Notes: generated by a model not told the origin, from the letters alone. A stretch of 11,816 bases of DNA from CAYGXH01 sp964354485 (GCA_964354485.1 CAYGZY010000047.1:1-11816), one strand, 5' to 3'. Shown: positions 1 to 6,665, counted from the stretch's first letter. Made by a program: numbers and translations.

Positions 1-1268
1 CGGTACATTTCATCGAGACCTGCTACGCGGTTGAAATGATTCTTCATCTCTGTTCCTGCATAAATGCCCCCGGCGTAGCTGTCCTTTGTGAGAGCGTACT
101 TTAGCCGCATTATCGGCACGTGCGCGTATTTGCCATATAAATCGTTCATATCTTCTGGCATTTCGTCTGCGGCATATATTGAAGCAATTGTCATATTATC
201 GGATAATTTTCCGGTGAGCTTTACACCGGCGATCGGGTTTATGATCGTTCTCGTATGTACGATCGATGTAATCGGATCAAGCTCCGATGCCTGCGTAGCA
301 GCTATGCTAAAATGTTCGTTACCCTCCAAAAAAAACGGGCGCTTTTCGGAATAGTACAACGCATAACGGAGGTTCTCATCGACCTGGCCTGCATCTGATT
401 CTACCTGACTGAAATCCGGGTTGATTGTTCCGTCGATTATCAGATCAGAGGTGATGCCGTATTTTGCCGTGAGACTGAAATCAGGTTTGCTTTCATCCTT
501 CACGAGATCCCCTCGGTCGATTTTCAACTTATGGGAGTACGTAATCGCCGGTAAAAGCTCGAAGAGTGTGTAATGCTTCAATCCGGAGTAGACCATCGGC
601 TTCATCTGCAAGAGGAGTGCATCTCCCTTAGCCGGATCCATCTCAGGATTACTGCTATGCTCGATTTTGCGACTGATGTACCGCTCAAAGAAAATACTCA
701 TCTGTACTGGCTCGCTGTCAGAATACCGAAGACTCTTCAGCGGGATCTGAATTTCCACGTCGTAGCCAGAGGGAGTAAGCTTACCCGCACTGTACCAGAC
801 GAGGTCGATACTGAAATCTTCTTTCCCCGCGGAAAACCTGCTGTCGGCTTGAATTCCCATCGGATTTATATAAAACGCAGTAAGCGACTGCTGGTCATTG
901 AACGAATCCAAATTTATGCAGACCCAATCGTCCTGTAGGATATTATCGCGGCTGGAGATTGAGGTTTTTATTTTATCGGGTTCAGTTTCAAAGCACCTGT
1001 AAGCGAAGTAAAGATTTTCATTGTCGTACGCCATGTAAGCGATAGTCTTTTCCGAAGCATCCTTCCCATAATCGGGCATGAATGTTTTAAAATCGGTAAC
1101 GTTCGGTGTCTGATGCCAGACAGCGTCGCTCAGGTCACCGTCGATAACAGGGGGGACCTCGATCTTCAGTGGTTTGAGCGGCTCTTCTGCGGAGAGATGA
1201 GCTGGAAAAATATTCCAGAGGAATATTACTCCCATTAGCATGTATTCAGGCAGACGTAATTTTTTCAT
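1..1268 (-). CDS. CBM9-like / DUF5916 secreted protein (partial, 3' end beyond the left edge)
   Basis: My own reverse-strand translation gives about 422 residues with no stop before the left edge. Residues 1-27 look like a signal peptide (basic start, hydrophobic core, LSA|EE cleavage site). Residues about 39-190 carry the CBM9-like/DOMON opening motif PPVIDGDLSDAVW. Residues about 281-316 carry the hallmark of DUF5916 (INPDFSQVESD, then SEKRPFFLEGNEHF), a C-terminal domain thought to be an outer-membrane beta-barrel. Family members usually run to 700-900 residues, so the barrel is mostly outside the window. Function is unknown; export to the periplasm or outer membrane is the safe inference. 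Start: ATG at 1268, or the in-frame GTG at 1271, which sits 7 nt after GGAG and is the better-spaced start. It is divergent from the arsenic genes, with no sign of a role in arsenic resistance. Confidence 0.88.
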   Translation of the reverse strand, partial: MKKLRLPEYMLMGVIFLWNIFPAHLSAEEPLKPLKIEVPPVIDGDLSDAVWHQTPNVTDFKTFMPDYGKDASEKTIAYMAYDNENLYFAYRCFETEPDKIKTSISSRDNILQDDWVCINLDSFNDQQSLTAFYINPMGIQADSRFSAGKEDFSIDLVWYSAGKLTPSGYDVEIQIPLKSLRYSDSEPVQMSIFFERYISRKIEHSSNPEMDPAKGDALLLQMKPMVYSGLKHYTLFELLPAITYSHKLKIDRGDLVKDESKPDFSLTAKYGITSDLIIDGTINPDFSQVESDAGQVDENLRYALYYSEKRPFFLEGNEHFSIAATQASELDPITSIVHTRTIINPIAGVKLTGKLSDNMTIASIYAADEMPEDMNDLYGKYAHVPIMRLKYALTKDSYAGGIYAGTEMKNHFNRVAGLDEMY

Positions 1269-1382
1269 CACTGATGTACTCCGATGTTAATGGTTTTACC
1301 GCTGCTGATATCAAATGTACACTTTTATACGCACAAAACAGGTGAAAGGATGCAAAGGTGTTAAAATTTTTAATTCTAGTTA

Positions 1383-1429
1383 AACCTCCGACATTTTACA
1401 TGCTAGAACTGAGATAAATGTCGAAGGTT
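1383..1429 (+). repeat. 47-nt palindromic repeat, copy 1 (CCTCCGACAT variant)
   Basis: The left arm AACCTCCGACATTT pairs with the right arm AAATGTCGAAGGTT, with one mismatch (GAAGG for GGAGG). The loop is about 19 nt and ends in a GAG-containing segment. It is one of five copies, all in the same orientation (others at 1601, 3062, 7149, 8529). Confidence 0.85.
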
Positions 1430-1435
1430 GTAAAC

Positions 1436-1477
1436 TAACCCCCTCTATAATCTCCCCCTTGTTAATGGGGAGATGCT
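1436..1477 (+). repeat. 42-nt hairpin repeat, copy 1
   Basis: The copy opens TAACCCCCTCTATAATCTCC and ends GGGGAGATGCT. Inside is the stem ATCTCCCC / GGGGAGAT. There are four copies of exactly 42 nt (1436, 3115, 7287, 8477), all in the same orientation; this copy has CTATAA where the others have CTGTAA. Confidence 0.85.
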
Positions 1478-1521
1478 GATGCTTAGTTTAAAGGTCTCTG
1501 CGTATCTCTTCGTTTTTCTGC

Positions 1522-1572
1522 GCCCGCCCGAACGACCGATGATAAGACTGTGCTTAGTTCGGTCGGGCGGGC
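1522..1572. repeat. GC-rich 51-nt hairpin repeat, copy 1
   Basis: The ends GCCCGCCCGA and TCGGGCGGGC form a perfect 10-bp stem around a loop containing ATGATAAGACTGTGC. The reverse complement of this element recurs at 11048-11097 with only a few differences. A short relative (8-bp stem GCCCGCCT / AGGCGGGC) is at 2945-2969. It could act as a terminator for the divergent gene, but there is no T-tract on either side. Confidence 0.8.
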
Positions 1573-1600
1573 CTCTGCGTTTAATCTTTTAATCTGGCCA

Positions 1601-1648
1601 AACTTCCGATATTTTCATCACTATAATCAGAGCCAAATATCGGAAGTT
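1601..1648 (+). repeat. 48-nt palindromic repeat, copy 2 (CTTCCGATAT variant)
   Basis: Perfect 14-nt arms AACTTCCGATATTT and AAATATCGGAAGTT surround a 20-nt loop that ends CAGAGCC. It lies 18 bases upstream of the proposed arsR -35 box, so it may influence or insulate that promoter. Confidence 0.88.
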
Positions 1649-1665
1649 GACTGACATTTCTCAAT

Positions 1666-1694
1666 TTGCAAATGATAAAACATTTAATTAATAT
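1666..1694 (+). promoter_or_regulatory. Candidate sigma-70-type promoter of arsR
   Basis: TTGCAA (1666-1671) and TAATAT (1689-1694) are separated by exactly 17 bases, just upstream of arsR. The expected transcription start, near 1701, falls inside the operator palindrome. The match is by consensus only; the Bacteroidota-type TAnnTTTG box is not seen here. Confidence 0.55.
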
Positions 1695-1711
1695 ATCAAT
1701 ATATATTGATA
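1694..1711. promoter_or_regulatory. ArsR-family operator, 18-bp perfect palindrome
   Basis: TATCAATATATATTGATA is a perfect palindrome with the ATCAA-N6-TTGAT core typical of ArsR/SmtB binding sites. It overlaps the end of the proposed -10 box and the start site and lies 9 bases before the arsR start codon, so bound ArsR would block RNA polymerase: simple negative autoregulation. I saw no second copy of this palindrome upstream of the downstream ars genes. Confidence 0.82.
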
Positions 1712-1720
1712 CGTTGAATC

Positions 1721-2122
1721 ATGGAAACAATCCTGCAATCAATAAAAGCTGTATCTGAGGAAATCCGCATGAGGATTCTCCTCCTCCTCCTCGACCGCGA
1801 GGCATGTGTGTGCGAGCTGATGGAAGTTTTCGATATGGCACAGTCGAAACTATCCCACCACCTCATCAACCTCCGAAATGCCGGTTTCCTTCAGGGTGAG
1901 AAGAAAGGGAAGTGGCATTACTATCGAGTGAATACTGCAGAGCTTAGTGAAAGGAACTCTGAAGTCATCAGATTACTCTCACGATCGCTTGCCGGGGATG
2001 AAATCATTGAAAAAGATCGCCGAACACTCGCCGCAGTAAGGAAGCGAAAGGTGGCATGTGACCGGAGAAATATAAGTATTACTAATCGAACGAAAGTTCC
2101 GAAAGGGGTATGTCTGCAATGA
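1721..2122 (+). CDS. arsR: ArsR-family As(III)-responsive transcriptional repressor
   Basis: A 133-residue winged helix-turn-helix protein. The metal-site motif EACVCELM places Cys29 and Cys31 at the start of the DNA-contact helix region, as in the E. coli-type ArsR CVC site (Cys32/Cys34 there). The recognition helix is around residues 40-52 (AQSKLSHHLINLRNAG) and the wing is GKWHYYRV at 63-70. A further Cys at 113 lies in a basic C-terminal tail and might give a third thiolate ligand, though this is inference. As(III) binding should release the operator at 1694-1711. The first gene of the island; its stop overlaps the next start as ATGA (2119-2122), so ArsR and ArsM are probably translationally coupled. 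There is no clear Shine-Dalgarno before the ATG, and the leader from the predicted start site is only about 20 nt. Confidence 0.93.
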   Translation: METILQSIKAVSEEIRMRILLLLLDREACVCELMEVFDMAQSKLSHHLINLRNAGFLQGEKKGKWHYYRVNTAELSERNSEVIRLLSRSLAGDEIIEKDRRTLAAVRKRKVACDRRNISITNRTKVPKGVCLQ

Positions 2123-2895
2123 GTAGAAATGACGAAATAAAAAAAATAGTCAAAGCGAAGTACAGCGAAGTGGCCGAAGGTAAATCTAAAGTATCGCGAT
2201 CTTGCTGCGGTCCGTCTGCCTCCTCCTGTTGCAGCGGAACGAATCAGCAGGAACTCGTCAATATGTCCGCACCGTACAGCGAAGCCGACAAATCATCGGT
2301 GCCGGATGGCGCGGATCTTGGTTTGGGATGCGGCACGCCTGTCGCGTTCGCCGATGTACGTGAAGGTATGACCGTCCTCGATCTCGGTGCGGGCGCGGGT
2401 ATTGATTGCTTCGTCGCTTCGAAGTACGTGGGTAAGACCGGACACGTGATTGGTCTGGATATGACCGAAGAGATGATCCGTAAGGCAAATGAGAACAAGG
2501 AAAAAGTCCGCATCACAAATGTTGAATTCCGTCTCGGCGAGATCGAATCTCTTCCGGTAGACGATCAATCAATCGATCGCGTGATAAGCAACTGTGTCAT
2601 CAACCTCGTTCCTGATAAGAGTCGGGCTTTTCAGGAGATCTACCGCGTCCTGAAACCCGACGGTAAGTTCACAGTTTCGGATATAGTCCTCGATGGAGAG
2701 CTATCGGAGGAGGAAACGCGGGATGCATCGTTATGGGCAGGGTGTGTCAGCGGCGCGCTTCAGCGGAAAGAATATATCGATAAGATCAAAGAGGCCGGTT
2801 TTAAGGATATACGGATACTCTCCGAGAAAAAATATGATTATAAACTGAGCAGCGGGGCGGGATTGTTTTCAGTGACTATCAGCGGGACGAAGTGA
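2119..2895 (+). CDS. arsM: Arsenite S-adenosylmethionine methyltransferase ArsM
   Basis: A 258-residue class I SAM-dependent methyltransferase that converts As(III) to methylated arsenicals (MAs, DMAs) in the cytosol. The SAM-binding motif VLDLGAGAGIDCF is at about residues 86-98, and GLDMTEEMI follows at the second strand. Cysteines match the conserved ArsM set: Cys71 (GLGCGTP), Cys159 (SNCVINLVPD) and Cys209 (AGCVSGAL), with Cys97 inside the SAM motif. The N-terminus has two extra vicinal pairs, Cys29-Cys30 and Cys37-Cys38 (CCGPSASSCC), a possible additional thiol site. I chose ATG 2119 over ATG 2110: GAAAGGGG lies 10 nt before 2119 but only 1 nt before 2110, and 2119 gives the ATGA overlap with arsR. 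With 2110 all numbers rise by three. Confidence 0.95.
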   Translation: MSRNDEIKKIVKAKYSEVAEGKSKVSRSCCGPSASSCCSGTNQQELVNMSAPYSEADKSSVPDGADLGLGCGTPVAFADVREGMTVLDLGAGAGIDCFVASKYVGKTGHVIGLDMTEEMIRKANENKEKVRITNVEFRLGEIESLPVDDQSIDRVISNCVINLVPDKSRAFQEIYRVLKPDGKFTVSDIVLDGELSEEETRDASLWAGCVSGALQRKEYIDKIKEAGFKDIRILSEKKYDYKLSSGAGLFSVTISGTK

Positions 2896-2944
2896 GATGG
2901 GGAAAGTATGCGTAGGAGTCTCTGCGTTCCTCTGCGGTCTCTGC

Positions 2945-2969
2945 GCCCGCCTGAACGCCGTAGGCGGGC
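2945..2969. repeat. Short GC hairpin
   Basis: GCCCGCCT and AGGCGGGC form a perfect 8-bp stem around a 9-nt loop. It resembles the outer arms of the 51-nt hairpin at 1522. It stands about 50 bases after the arsM stop, but lacks a T-tract. Confidence 0.65.
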
Positions 2970-2973
2970 CACT

Positions 2974-3042
2974 GTCCCCCTCTCCACATCCTTCGACTTC
3001 ACTCAGGACAAGCGGTGGAGAGGGGGATTCAGGGGGAGAGGT
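2974..3042. repeat. 69-bp repeat, copy 1 (identical to 8605-8673)
   Basis: It contains a perfect 12-bp stem CCCCCTCTCCAC (2976-2987) / GTGGAGAGGGGG (3015-3026) around a loop containing TCCTTCGACTTCACTCAGGA, itself able to pair at its ends. All 69 bases recur identically and in the same orientation at 8605. Confidence 0.93.
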
Positions 3043-3061
3043 TAATACTAGATTCTAGCCA

Positions 3062-3108
3062 AACTTCCGATATTTTCTTGTTAATAACCGAGCTAAATAT
3101 CGGAAGTT
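3062..3108 (+). repeat. 47-nt palindromic repeat, copy 3 (CTTCCGATAT variant)
   Basis: Perfect arms AACTTCCGATATTT and AAATATCGGAAGTT surround a 19-nt loop ending ACCGAGCT. Orientation as in the other copies. Confidence 0.88.
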
Positions 3109-3114
3109 TTAAAC

Positions 3115-3156
3115 TAACCCCCTCTGTAATCTCCCCCTTGGAAAAGGGGAGATGCT
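3115..3156 (+). repeat. 42-nt hairpin repeat, copy 2
   Basis: The copy opens TAACCCCCTCTGTAATCTCC and ends GGGGAGATGCT. The similarity continues past the core: ACC...GGTTCCC follows both here and at copy 3 (7287). It lies about 55 bases before the next start codon. Confidence 0.85.
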
Positions 3157-3210
3157 TTACCATGGTTCCCGTAGTCACTTTTAGGAAACAGTATAGAAAG
3201 GATAATAAAT

Positions 3211-3543
3211 ATGACGGATAGGTGCTGCGATAAACCGATAGCGAAAATAGTAAAAATCGGTGATATTGAAGTTGGAATTATCGGACTGGAAGAAACATTC
3301 CGACACGTTTATGAGTCGGGAATCGAAGATGAAGAATACCTGAAGAAAGAACTCCTATCAAAGATACGGGAATTCGGTAATTATGTGACACCGTCGCGTG
3401 AGGAGATATACAAAGAAGCTCTTTTACTTGAATATCGGAAATTCCAACAAGCAGTTCAGGAAACCATAAATCGGCGCCAACCACCCAAGTCCGAGCAGGA
3501 GAAAAAATGGAATCTGTTCCAGAAAAAAAGGAAGGACAGCTGA
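3211..3543 (+). CDS. Small CC-motif protein of ars/permease loci, function unknown
   Basis: A 110-residue soluble protein with no membrane segment. It begins MTDRCCDKP, with vicinal Cys5-Cys6, followed by a short beta-rich stretch (KIVKIGDIEVGIIGLEETF) and a charged, mostly helical C-terminal half rich in Lys and Glu. From general memory, proteins of this look (an N-terminal CC, then an 'IGD/GxxEVGIxGL' stretch) often precede permease genes in arsenic clusters, but I know no demonstrated function. The vicinal thiols could bind As(III) or an organoarsenical and hand it to the permease; that is inference. An AGGA-containing sequence precedes the ATG by about 9 nt. The permease ATG begins 3 nt after its stop, so the two are tightly coupled. 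Confidence 0.8.
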   Translation: MTDRCCDKPIAKIVKIGDIEVGIIGLEETFRHVYESGIEDEEYLKKELLSKIREFGNYVTPSREEIYKEALLLEYRKFQQAVQETINRRQPPKSEQEKKWNLFQKKRKDS

Positions 3544-3546
3544 CAA

Positions 3547-4845
3547 ATGGATTGGAAGCATGAGTGGAAACCTCTCGTTATCATCATCGGAATATTCATC
3601 ATCACGTTCTACCTGCCTGTTGATAGCGAAAGGTTTAATAATGCCGTGCTGGAGGGATTTGCTCTTGTAAAGTGGTATGCGCAGGAGCATGTGGTGTTGT
3701 GTCTTATCCCCGCATTTTTCATCGCGGGAGCAATTTCGGTCTTCGTGAGTCAGGCATCGGTTCTAAAATATTTAGGTCCGAAAGCCGGTAAGGTCATGTC
3801 GTACGGTGTTGCTTCCGTATCCGGAACAATCCTGGCTGTTTGTTCGTGTACGGTTCTTCCTCTCTTCGGAGGTATCTACTCGAGGGGCGCCGGCATCGGA
3901 CCCGCAACGGCATTTCTCTATTCGGGACCCGCAATCAATGTGTTGGCAATTATTCTAACCGCGCGGATCCTCGGTCTTGAACTCGGTGTTGCACGAGCGG
4001 TTGGCGCTATCGCATTCAGCATACTCATCGGATTAATGATGCACTTCCTTTTCCGGCGGGAAGAGGAGGAAGCTTCAAAGGAACGGATGGCAATGCCTGA
4101 GCCGCCGGTACATCGACCGCTCTGGAAAACAGCGACCTACTTTGCTGTGATGGTTTTGATTTTGATATTCGCAACTTGGGGAAAGCCGGATGAATCGGTC
4201 GGCTTCTGGTCGCTTATCTTTTCAGTGAAATGGATATTGACAGGCCTAGCATCGATAATATTTGCAGCTATTCTCGTCGCGTGGTTCGATGTGGAATGGT
4301 GGAAAATGACCCTCGCAGCAGCCATAACTGCGATAAGTGCTTTCATTGCTCCGCATGAACCACTGATACCGTTTGTTGTCGGGACGATCGGTCTTGCCAT
4401 CATAACTGCGTCGAATAAAGGTGAAGCAGGTGATTGGTTCGTACAGACGTGGGGCTTCGCGAAGCAGATTTTACCATTGCTGTTGATCGGTGTCCTGATC
4501 GCAGGAGTTCTCCTGGGAAGACCCGGCCACGAAGGGTTGATCCCGAACTCGTGGGTCAGCTCGTTGGTGGGAGGAAATTCATTGTGGTCGAATTTCTTTG
4601 CCTCTGTTGCGGGAGCTTTCATGTATTTTGCAACCCTGACGGAGGTGCCTATTCTTCAGGGACTCATCGGCAGCGGCATGGGGAAAGGACCGGCTCTTGC
4701 CCTCCTGCTTGCGGGACCGGCGCTCTCATTGCCGAGTATGCTCGTGCTCAATAGTATCATGGGTACGAAGAAAACTGTTACTTACATTACCCTCGTAATT
4801 CTTATGGCAACTCTGACTGGATTATTATACGGAGCTTTATTCTAG
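3547..4845 (+). CDS. arsP: ArsP-type (PF03773) permease, probable trivalent organoarsenical efflux
   Basis: A 432-residue polytopic inner-membrane protein of the ArsP/DUF318 permease family. Two homologous halves are visible. The first half has the signature CSCTVLPLFGG (Cys99, Cys101) followed by SRGAGIGPATAFLYSGPAI. The second half has the matching FATLTEVPILQGL and GPALALLLAGPALSLPSML. The halves are joined by a charged cytosolic loop around residues 170-190 (RREEEEASKER). Characterised ArsP proteins export MAs(III) and trivalent aromatic arsenicals rather than inorganic arsenite, which suits a neighbour of arsM. The family also contains permeases of unknown substrate, so the arsenical assignment rests on context. 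Its ATG is 3 nt after the previous stop and 15 nt separate its stop from the next gene, indicating one transcript. Confidence 0.85.
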   Translation: MDWKHEWKPLVIIIGIFIITFYLPVDSERFNNAVLEGFALVKWYAQEHVVLCLIPAFFIAGAISVFVSQASVLKYLGPKAGKVMSYGVASVSGTILAVCSCTVLPLFGGIYSRGAGIGPATAFLYSGPAINVLAIILTARILGLELGVARAVGAIAFSILIGLMMHFLFRREEEEASKERMAMPEPPVHRPLWKTATYFAVMVLILIFATWGKPDESVGFWSLIFSVKWILTGLASIIFAAILVAWFDVEWWKMTLAAAITAISAFIAPHEPLIPFVVGTIGLAIITASNKGEAGDWFVQTWGFAKQILPLLLIGVLIAGVLLGRPGHEGLIPNSWVSSLVGGNSLWSNFFASVAGAFMYFATLTEVPILQGLIGSGMGKGPALALLLAGPALSLPSMLVLNSIMGTKKTVTYITLVILMATLTGLLYGALF

Positions 4846-4860
4846 AAGAGAGGATAATTC

Positions 4861-5094
4861 GTGAAAAAACTTCAGATTTTAGGAATAGGGTGCACGAAGT
4901 GCAAACAACTAGCCGAGCGAGCAGAAGAAGCGGCGAAGTCGCTCGGAATCGATTACGAAGTTGAAAAGGTCGAGGATATCACAAAAATACTTGCATTCGG
5001 TGTACTCATGACTCCTGCCCTCGTCGTGGACGGAGCCGTGAAACTCTCCGGCCGGGTTCCGAGCGTCGAAGAAATTAAAAAACTAATCGCATGA
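4861..5094 (+). CDS. arsE: Small thioredoxin-like protein, ArsE-like (redox-active disulfide protein 2 family), copy 1
   Basis: A 77-residue minimal thioredoxin fold of the TIGR00412 type. The active site CTKC is at Cys11/Cys14, the cis-proline is in VLMTPALVVDG (Pro52), and there is no signal peptide, so it should be cytosolic. It starts with GTG, 6 nt after AGAGGA. Directly upstream of ArsF-like and ArsG-like genes, it matches the small thioredoxin I recall as ArsE of Shewanella arsEFG, a trio linked to reduction and efflux of nitro/amino aromatic arsenicals. Likely role: a dithiol donor from the cytosolic reductant pool to the membrane partners. The fold is secure; the ArsE label depends on the neighbours. 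A second, divergent copy is at 6873. Confidence 0.85.
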   Translation: MKKLQILGIGCTKCKQLAERAEEAAKSLGIDYEVEKVEDITKILAFGVLMTPALVVDGAVKLSGRVPSVEEIKKLIA

Positions 5095-5127
5095 TGAATA
5101 TTAAAATTATTTGTTCGTGAGATAACC

Positions 5128-5715
5128 ATGTATGCAAAGAAAATAATTACCGCCGTGCTCCTCATTTTCATCATCGTGAGTGTCGTGTATCTCCTGGCAA
5201 AGGAATTCTCCACGAAGCAGTCTCCTGCCAGTCCTTCACCGGATGGTCTTGCCGTTGTGCAGAATGTCGCGGCAGATTCTACTTTGAATACTTCAGAAAC
5301 CGCCGATGATACTGCGCTCAGCAGCGCGAAAATAGACACGGTAAAAAAAGAAATTGATAAGTCGAAGAAAAGCGCTTCGAAAATCGTCGCCTATTACTTC
5401 CATCGGACAAAGCGCTGTCCGACATGCATGAAGCTTGAGCAATATTCAGATGAAGCCATTCGTCAGGGTTTTGGGGATGCCCTGAAAACCGGGCGGTTGG
5501 AATGGAAGTCGGTCAACATCGACGAATCGACAAACCAACATTTTGAAGAGGATTACCAGCTCTACTCACAATCACTCGTTCTCGTGCATATAGTCGACGG
5601 GAAGCAAAAAAGCTGGAGGAATCTGGAAAAGATTTGGGAGCTTGTCGGTGTGAAGGAAGCATTCATGACATACGTACGGGAAGAACTCACGGCATACCTC
5701 AATAAGAATTCCTGA
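5128..5715 (+). CDS. arsF: ArsF-like membrane-anchored thioredoxin-like protein
   Basis: 195 residues. Residues about 5-24 (KIITAVLLIFIIVSVVYLLA) form one N-terminal membrane anchor. A low-complexity Ser/Ala/Asp/Lys linker (about 28-84) follows, then a thioredoxin-like domain beginning IVAYYFHRTKRCPTC, with the active-site pair Cys97/Cys100, and continuing through LEWKSVNIDES and LEKIWELVGVKEAF. This fits the ArsF family (annotated in databases as a nitrophenyl-compound nitroreductase subunit), reported with ArsE to reduce the nitro group of aromatic arsenicals. The CPTC domain most likely faces the periplasm. Its stop TGA overlaps the next ATG (TGATG, 5713-5717), showing coupling to arsG. 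The Shine-Dalgarno is weak. An alternative reading is a periplasmic thiol reductase fed by ArsG. Confidence 0.83.
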   Translation: MYAKKIITAVLLIFIIVSVVYLLAKEFSTKQSPASPSPDGLAVVQNVAADSTLNTSETADDTALSSAKIDTVKKEIDKSKKSASKIVAYYFHRTKRCPTCMKLEQYSDEAIRQGFGDALKTGRLEWKSVNIDESTNQHFEEDYQLYSQSLVLVHIVDGKQKSWRNLEKIWELVGVKEAFMTYVREELTAYLNKNS

Positions 5716-6404
5716 TGGATTCATTTTTCATCGGCAGTCTTTGGGCGCTCTGGCTCGGGATTCTGACGTCTATCAGTCCCTGCCCTCTGGCAACGAACAT
5801 TACGGCAGTTTCGTATATAGGACGGCAGGTCGGTAGCACACGTTCCGTGCTGCTGTCGGGATTATTCTACACTCTCGGCAGGATGGCAACGTACGGTATT
5901 CTCGGCGCGGTTGTCATCACCAGCCTTCTTTCAATTCCTGAGGTCTCGAATGCCCTCCAGAAGTACATGAACAAACTGTTGGGACCCCTGCTCATTCTGG
6001 TAGGAATGGTACTCCTGGATCTTTTATCGGTAAAAATGCCACAGTTCGGATTTCTGAAAGACGTTCACACCGGTAACCACAAGGGCGGATTCCTGAGTGC
6101 GGGACTATTAGGAATGGTCTTTGCTCTTGCATTCTGTCCGACATCGGCCGCCCTCTTCTTCGGAAGCCTCATCCCGCTCTCGCTGAAACACGAATCGAAT
6201 ATTGCGCTCCCCCTGCTGTACGGAATTGGTACTGCGTTACCTGTCTTCATCTTCTCTATATTAATTGCGTACAGTTTTCACCTTGTTGGAAAAGTATTTA
6301 ATATACTCACTTACGTCGAAGTATGGATGCGCAGAGTGACTGGAATCGTTTTCATCGCTGTGGGGATATATTTTGTACTCGCATACATATTTCGTGTTGT
6401 CTAA
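5715..6404 (+). CDS. arsG: ArsG-like CcdA/DsbD-type membrane protein, proposed aromatic arsenical efflux permease
   Basis: 229 residues with about six membrane segments, in the cytochrome-c-biogenesis transmembrane (CcdA/DsbD-beta) superfamily. Two Cys-Pro sites stand at the ends of membrane helices: Cys23 in SISPCPLATNIT and Cys141 in AFCPTSAALFFG. These are the equivalents of the redox Cys pair of CcdA. Proteins of this size next to ArsE/ArsF are annotated as ArsG aromatic aminobenzylarsenical efflux transporters. The same Cys pair would also let it pass electrons from cytosolic ArsE to outward-facing ArsF. The ATG overlaps the arsF stop by one base. It is followed by a 468-base gap with a structured element, so the tight run starting at 3211 ends here. 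Confidence 0.83.
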   Translation: MDSFFIGSLWALWLGILTSISPCPLATNITAVSYIGRQVGSTRSVLLSGLFYTLGRMATYGILGAVVITSLLSIPEVSNALQKYMNKLLGPLLILVGMVLLDLLSVKMPQFGFLKDVHTGNHKGGFLSAGLLGMVFALAFCPTSAALFFGSLIPLSLKHESNIALPLLYGIGTALPVFIFSILIAYSFHLVGKVFNILTYVEVWMRRVTGIVFIAVGIYFVLAYIFRVV

Positions 6405-6580
6405 ATCGGAGTAAATTTAAAAATAATTACAGGTAAACTTTCATTACTGTCCAAGATAAATTGAGTTAATAAATGTAATCATCGATTTCATTTCATTTTG
6501 AGTAAGTTCAGGATTAATTTGAGAAGTAAGCCCACTTGAATATGTTTTGAGTATTTGGTATGCCGTTTATTTTTTACAAA

Positions 6581-6618
6581 TTGTCATTTCTTTTGTCTTG
6601 ACACAAAAGAAATGACAA
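6581..6618 (+). repeat. Perfect 16-bp inverted repeat (hairpin)
   Basis: TTGTCATTTCTTTTGT (6581-6596) and ACAAAAGAAATGACAA (6603-6618) pair without mismatch around a 6-nt loop, CTTGAC. It follows a T-rich tract on the plus strand (6568-6575) and is followed by AAAGAAAAAG. On the minus strand the hairpin would be followed by a T-rich run, so a leftward terminator is possible in form; no gene in the window would use it. Confidence 0.85.
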
Positions 6619-6625
6619 AAGAAAA

Positions 6626-6665
6626 AGTCTCAGCCAGAGGCTGATGAGCCTTTGGCTCAAAGACT
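6626..6665 (+). other. Predicted three-way-junction fold
   Basis: AGTCT (6626-6630) pairs with AGACT (6661-6665). Inside are two adjacent small hairpins, CAGCC-aga-GGCTG (6631-6643) and GAGCC-ttt-GGCTC (6646-6658). Every arm is perfectly paired and the whole fits in 40 nt, which is hard to get by chance and suggests a structured RNA or a DNA recognition element. Confidence 0.6.

Larger units (their letters stand above)
1272..1720. other. Divergent intergenic region filled with four repeats, then the ars promoter
   Basis: This is a gene-free stretch of about 450 bases between the leftward DUF5916 gene and rightward arsR. In order it holds a 47-nt palindrome (1383), a 42-nt hairpin repeat (1436), a GC-rich 51-nt hairpin (1522), a second palindrome of the first family (1601), and the promoter/operator of arsR (1666-1711). 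CTCTGCG-type filler (near 1496 and 1573) resembles filler near 2920 and 7258. No ORF here has coding character. Confidence 0.8.
2896..3210. other. Repeat block between arsM and the efflux module
   Basis: These 315 bases contain no convincing gene. CTCTGCG-type filler (about 2915-2945) is followed by a short hairpin (2945-2969), the 69-bp repeat (2974), a palindrome (3062) and a 42-nt hairpin repeat (3115). All would be transcribed if arsR-arsM read through, so they could act as attenuators or mRNA-stability elements that set the level of the downstream genes (inference). Confidence 0.75.

Noticed and set aside
88..938. Plus-strand ORFs at 88-354 and 573-938
   Set aside because: They lie antisense to the well-supported DUF5916 reading frame and show no family motif.
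2110..2118. ATG at 2110 as the arsM start
   Set aside because: The purine-rich ribosome site would be only 1 nt away; ATG 2119 has 10-nt spacing and an ATGA overlap with arsR.
3015..3221. 68-residue plus-strand ORF before the CC-motif gene
   Set aside because: It translates the 69-bp, palindromic and 42-nt repeats; no coding character and no ribosome site.
4137..4754. Overlapping ORFs at 4137-4622 (minus) and 4434-4754 (plus)
   Set aside because: Shadow frames within the ArsP-type permease gene; no domain or ribosome site.
6626..6665. tRNA gene
   Set aside because: The fold is a 40-nt three-way junction without acceptor end, anticodon loop or T-loop sequence.
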